From a virus: DNA of 23,063 bases. Of this stretch, positions 20,662-23,063 are shown one piece after another. The notes under the pieces are model-generated. The model did no database searches. It had not been told where the DNA came from and saw only the letters and a list, made by a program, of their open reading frames with translations. The position numbers and the translations under genes are program-made. The stretch is taken from positions 1 to 23,063 of the IMG/VR virus record IMGVR_UViG_3300033233_000170; one strand, written 5' to 3'. The first letter of the stretch is position 1; every line of letters begins with the position of its first letter.

Positions 20662-21477
20662 TCAGCTAACAGTGCGGTTAGTCAGATATGCTTCGATATC
20701 TTCGTAGCCAGGAGCAAGGTCGGGCTGGACGTAACACACTTCAACAATCAGGTAACCAACACGGCCAGCAGCGGAGTCGCCACTAGAGATGTAGAAACCA
20801 CCAGCGGTAGAACCTGAAGTGTTTGCAGATGCCTTGGAGAACACCTGAACAGTGGTCGAAGCAGCAACGCCATAGTAGGCGGTACCAGGCCCAGGAACCG
20901 TACCAGCAGCACCCGTAGAGGTGATGAAAGGATCGGTGCTAAGGGCTTGAACGCCAGCAGCAAAGAAGATTTCACCAGCTTGGGTACCAGAGACGGTGGA
21001 AACCAGGTTTGCCTGGAACACACCTTCGCCAACACCAGAGGCGGCGGTGGGGAGGCTGCTGACGGAGCGGCCCACGGAGATCACGTTACCCGTAGCGTTG
21101 TAGACACCAGAAGCAACACGACCATCGCCCCAGCCAGAGGCCACGGAGATAGCGGTGCGGTACACATAACCAGTGCTTGTGGCGCTACCAGAGATCACCA
21201 TGCCGGTGATGTCAGTACGCGTATCGTCTTGACGATAAGGAGAGGGAACAATAATCTGAGCAGCGGCAACGGGACCACTACCAGAAGTTGCGGTAACGGC
21301 AACGTAGCCACGTTGTTGGAAGTAACGATAACCGGGGACGGCCAACACAGAAGTGGGGCCGCCTATGGTGCTATCGTTGGTTCCGTCGACAGGGTTGGCG
21401 TCGGTATTTTTGTACCAACCGTTTAAAGCATTTACCCAGTTACCGGGATAAATCTTTTTAGCAGACAAGTAAGTCAT
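20662..21477 (-). CDS. Probable capsid-associated (decoration-type) protein, 271 aa
   Basis: The protein starts MTYLSAKKIYPGNWVNALNGWYKNTDANP and is then rich in Ala, Gly, Ser, Thr and Val with strands (YFQQRGYVAVTATSGSG, AGEIFFAAGVQALSTD, AGRVGYLIVEVCYVQPD). The end is YEDIEAYLTNRTVS. There are few Lys or Glu, as in beta-rich virion proteins. It directly follows the major capsid gene, 28 nt after its stop, has AGGA 8 nt before the ATG, and shares its relatively high GC content, as expected for a highly expressed partner. A decoration, head-fibre or second capsid protein is likely; no family is recognised. Confidence 0.77.
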   Translation of the reverse strand: MTYLSAKKIYPGNWVNALNGWYKNTDANPVDGTNDSTIGGPTSVLAVPGYRYFQQRGYVAVTATSGSGPVAAAQIIVPSPYRQDDTRTDITGMVISGSATSTGYVYRTAISVASGWGDGRVASGVYNATGNVISVGRSVSSLPTAASGVGEGVFQANLVSTVSGTQAGEIFFAAGVQALSTDPFITSTGAAGTVPGPGTAYYGVAASTTVQVFSKASANTSGSTAGGFYISSGDSAAGRVGYLIVEVCYVQPDLAPGYEDIEAYLTNRTVS

Positions 21478-21505
21478 TTATTTTTCCTAAAGTTATTGTT
21501 AATTA

Positions 21506-22666
21506 TCAGATGTTGCCGTCATCAGAAACGAAGCTGAATGCAGTGGTGACAAAATCTTTGTTCAAGATTTCAAAACCAGCATACAGTTGCCAGATCAAGA
21601 TGATAAAGCGGCTGAAGTCATCGTTGTTGTTGATGAGCACCTGGGCGTTGGGACCACCAATGCCAACGCCGATTGCCTGAGGACCAAAGAAGTAACCTTG
21701 GGCAATTTCTTGCTGAGCAAAAGTACTAGCGTTAAAGCTAGCGTTAATGGTGCGGTTGGGGAAGTTGGTCGATTCGAAGAACTTCACACCTTCAAACTGA
21801 ACGCCAGTAGGCATCACAGGTTCGCCAGCCAGGAAGTAACCTTGGCCTGCTTGGGGACCCATGTAGAAGCTGGAGTTGTTGGGCATCGCGGGGTTGCCCA
21901 TGTACATCCCTTGACCAGGGTTGCCAGCATAACGAGCGATCTCACGGAAGTCGGGGTCACGACGCAGGTGCATCATGAACGTGGGATCACAAATACAACG
22001 ATACAGACCATCGGAATAGGTCGGAACGTTGCGCTTACGCAGGTCCTTAACAATATTCAGCAAGTCGGTACGGACTTGGAACTGTTGTACATCAGCGGTG
22101 TACTCAGTGGTGGTGTAAGAAATAGAGCCGTTGGAGGCTTTGGTCTTACCACCGGGGAAATAGTAACCACCTTGGGTAGTAGAAGCTTGACCATTGGCTT
22201 CTGCTTTGGCAAGTTCGTCAATAAAGACGCGGTCACGCCACCGACGATAGTCATCCAGCAGGGTGAGGCTACCGATAGATTGGTGGAACATATTTAGGTT
22301 ACCGGTATCCAGCAGCAAGCGCTGGGCGGTAATCAGGGTTTCACGAGCAATCTTGAAAGTCGAAGGCTGAGTCGGATCGCCGGGGTCGGCAGGACCGGTG
22401 TATTCCTTAAGCACCACCAGGACTTTCTCCTTGGTGATGTTACGGCTGTTGGCACTACCAATGGTTTGATCGGCAATACGTTCGCGGCTGTCCTTAGTAC
22501 CAGGGGTTCCCCAGAACTTATAACGGTCTAGTTGAACGGTTTGGCCAGGTTGGCGAGTAAAGTCGTGGACGACCACGGGCTCTACTGCCATCTCAGCAAT
22601 GTAAGCAGGGTGGGGACGGTAGAGTTCCGCGCCCAAGATTTTTGGAAAATCGTTATCAATAAACAC
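21506..22666 (-). CDS. Major capsid protein, 386 aa
   Basis: The length and layout suit an HK97-fold capsid protein of the N4-gp56-like kind: an N-terminal arm with LYRPHPAYIAEMAVEPVV, then PGQTVQLDRYKFWG (like the G-TV-IP motif of that family), a central helix with LLDDYRRWRDRVFIDELAKAEA, a FQVRTDLLNIVKDLRKRNVPTY stretch, and a strand-rich C-terminal half with GYFLAGEPVMPTG and FEGVKFFESTNFP. The final part, FSRFIILIWQLYAGFEILNKDFVTTAFSFVSDDGNI, is a typical capsid A-domain end. Codons are more G/C-ending than in most neighbours, fitting high expression. Start is GTG at 22666 with GGAGG 10 nt before it. The family match is by pattern only; the role is well supported by context. Confidence 0.84.
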   Translation of the reverse strand: MFIDNDFPKILGAELYRPHPAYIAEMAVEPVVVHDFTRQPGQTVQLDRYKFWGTPGTKDSRERIADQTIGSANSRNITKEKVLVVLKEYTGPADPGDPTQPSTFKIARETLITAQRLLLDTGNLNMFHQSIGSLTLLDDYRRWRDRVFIDELAKAEANGQASTTQGGYYFPGGKTKASNGSISYTTTEYTADVQQFQVRTDLLNIVKDLRKRNVPTYSDGLYRCICDPTFMMHLRRDPDFREIARYAGNPGQGMYMGNPAMPNNSSFYMGPQAGQGYFLAGEPVMPTGVQFEGVKFFESTNFPNRTINASFNASTFAQQEIAQGYFFGPQAIGVGIGGPNAQVLINNNDDFSRFIILIWQLYAGFEILNKDFVTTAFSFVSDDGNI

Positions 22667-22717
22667 CTTGTTTTATCCTCCAGTGTCGCGGGAAGTTTTT
22701 TAGCGGGTGAAAGATTC

Positions 22718-22786
22718 AGACATTATTATGTCTTATCTAACACAAATTTTAGCAGTCGTAATTTTAACAATAAGAAGCCTTATTGT
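22718..22786 (-). promoter_or_regulatory. Two stem-loops in the 121-nt leader of the capsid gene
   Basis: On the minus strand ACAATAAG-GCTT-CTTATTGT (22786-22767) lies one base after the upstream gene's stop (22788), and AGACAT-AATA-ATGTCT (22733-22718) lies further toward the capsid gene. Both stems are perfect. Neither has a T-run, so they may be mRNA end or processing structures. CATAATAAT in the second could be a -10 element. The leader from there to the GTG is about 50 nt and carries the GGAGG site. Confidence 0.4.
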
Positions 22787-22787
22787 A

Positions 22788-23063
22788 TTACTCCATTACA
22801 AACAATTTGTTTGCAACAGTTACAGGCTGCGCCTGATTAAGAATGCGCCAGGCATTCTGGGGATCGCGTGCCATAGTCTCGTTAAACCCGCCCCAGAAAT
22901 TTTCTGGTTGTTGGGCCGCAGCAACATTAGGAGGAGCTGGGAAATCAGCAATTCCACCATTAATGGGTTGCGTACGATAACCGCGAGAATCTAATTCGGC
23001 TTCGCTTTCATACACAGGGTACGGACCTTCAGGACCAAAAAAGCGCAGCGTGTAATCGCTAAG
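22788..23063 (-). CDS. C-terminal part of a head-region protein, cut by right edge
   Basis: The frame is open from base 23063 to TAA at 22788, giving the last 91 residues. A GTG at 23015 could be read as a start, but 16 sensible codons (LSDYTLRFFGPEGPYPVYE) precede it without a stop, so the gene more likely starts outside the window. Visible sequence: ESEAELDSRGYRTQPING, ADFPAPPNVAAAQQPENFW, and a helical end FNETMARDPQNAWRILNQAQPVTVANKLFVME. In tailed phages the gene just before the capsid gene is often a scaffold, protease or portal; the Pro/Ala/Gln-rich stretch is compatible with the first, but no motif decides this. Confidence 0.6.
   Translation of the reverse strand, partial: LSDYTLRFFGPEGPYPVYESEAELDSRGYRTQPINGGIADFPAPPNVAAAQQPENFWGGFNETMARDPQNAWRILNQAQPVTVANKLFVME

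Noticed and set aside
20947-21426. 159-aa plus-strand frame opposite the capsid-associated gene
   Set aside because: Antisense shadow: composition (Gly, Thr, Arg, Asp runs) mirrors the Ala/Ser/Val codons of the real gene.
21587-22297. 236-aa plus-strand open frame opposite the capsid gene
   Set aside because: It lies entirely antisense to the strongly coding capsid gene; its length follows from the G/C-ending codons of that gene. The translation shows no motif, and no ribosome site is seen.
1085-23063. tRNA genes
   Set aside because: I looked for clover-leaf patterns with GGTTCGA-type arms in gaps on both strands, including 17609-17845 and 22667-22787, and found none. A tRNAscan run would be decisive.

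Overview
The window looks like part of a tailed double-stranded DNA bacteriophage genome, most likely a cyanophage. The host clue is a short protein at 8342-8650 (minus) whose core matches NblA, the phycobilisome-degradation adaptor of cyanobacteria. The phage clues are a major capsid protein (21506-22666), long repetitive tail-fibre proteins, four different peptidoglycan-active proteins, a dCTP deaminase, a Dam-like protein, a DUF3310 protein and very tight gene packing. I cannot place it in a genus from the sequence alone, and no tRNA, rRNA, integrase, CRISPR array or IS element was found.

Layout. The minus strand carries the virion programme, read right to left. It holds the end of an unidentified head-region protein (right edge), the major capsid protein, a probable capsid-associated protein, a helix-hairpin-helix protein followed by a strong terminator, a permuted M23-type peptidase, a run of small structural proteins, a transglycosylase-like protein, a 504-aa protein with a SWIM-type zinc-finger signature, and a 1183-aa probable internal virion or tail protein. 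After these come a DUF5872-like protein, a 40-aa basic peptide, a T4-type lysozyme and the NblA-like protein. Further left, still on the minus strand, lie a one-TM protein, two tail-fibre proteins, two small proteins and a GH73 glucosaminidase cut by the left edge.

Three groups of plus-strand genes interrupt this. At 4595-7278 a helix-turn-helix protein, two unknowns and a Dam-like protein with a degraded catalytic motif overlap one another, followed by dCTP deaminase and an acidic small protein. At 7735-8345 two genes overlap by 142 nt, the second carrying DUF3310. At 13857-14078 a second helix-turn-helix protein diverges from an HNH endonuclease across an operator-like repeat cluster; this pair looks like a mobile cassette set into the virion operon.

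Regulation. Several genes on both strands carry a TATA(A/C/G)T box 21-23 nt before the start codon, without a recognisable -35, suggesting -35-less phage-type promoters. Two minus-strand genes (lysozyme and the HhH protein) start directly at stem-loops. The most unusual points are the M23 domain with its motifs in circularly permuted order, the SWIM signature in a virion-cluster protein, the Dam-like protein with FPPS instead of NPPY, the NblA-like protein with an acidic tail, and the operator-flanked HTH/HNH insertion.
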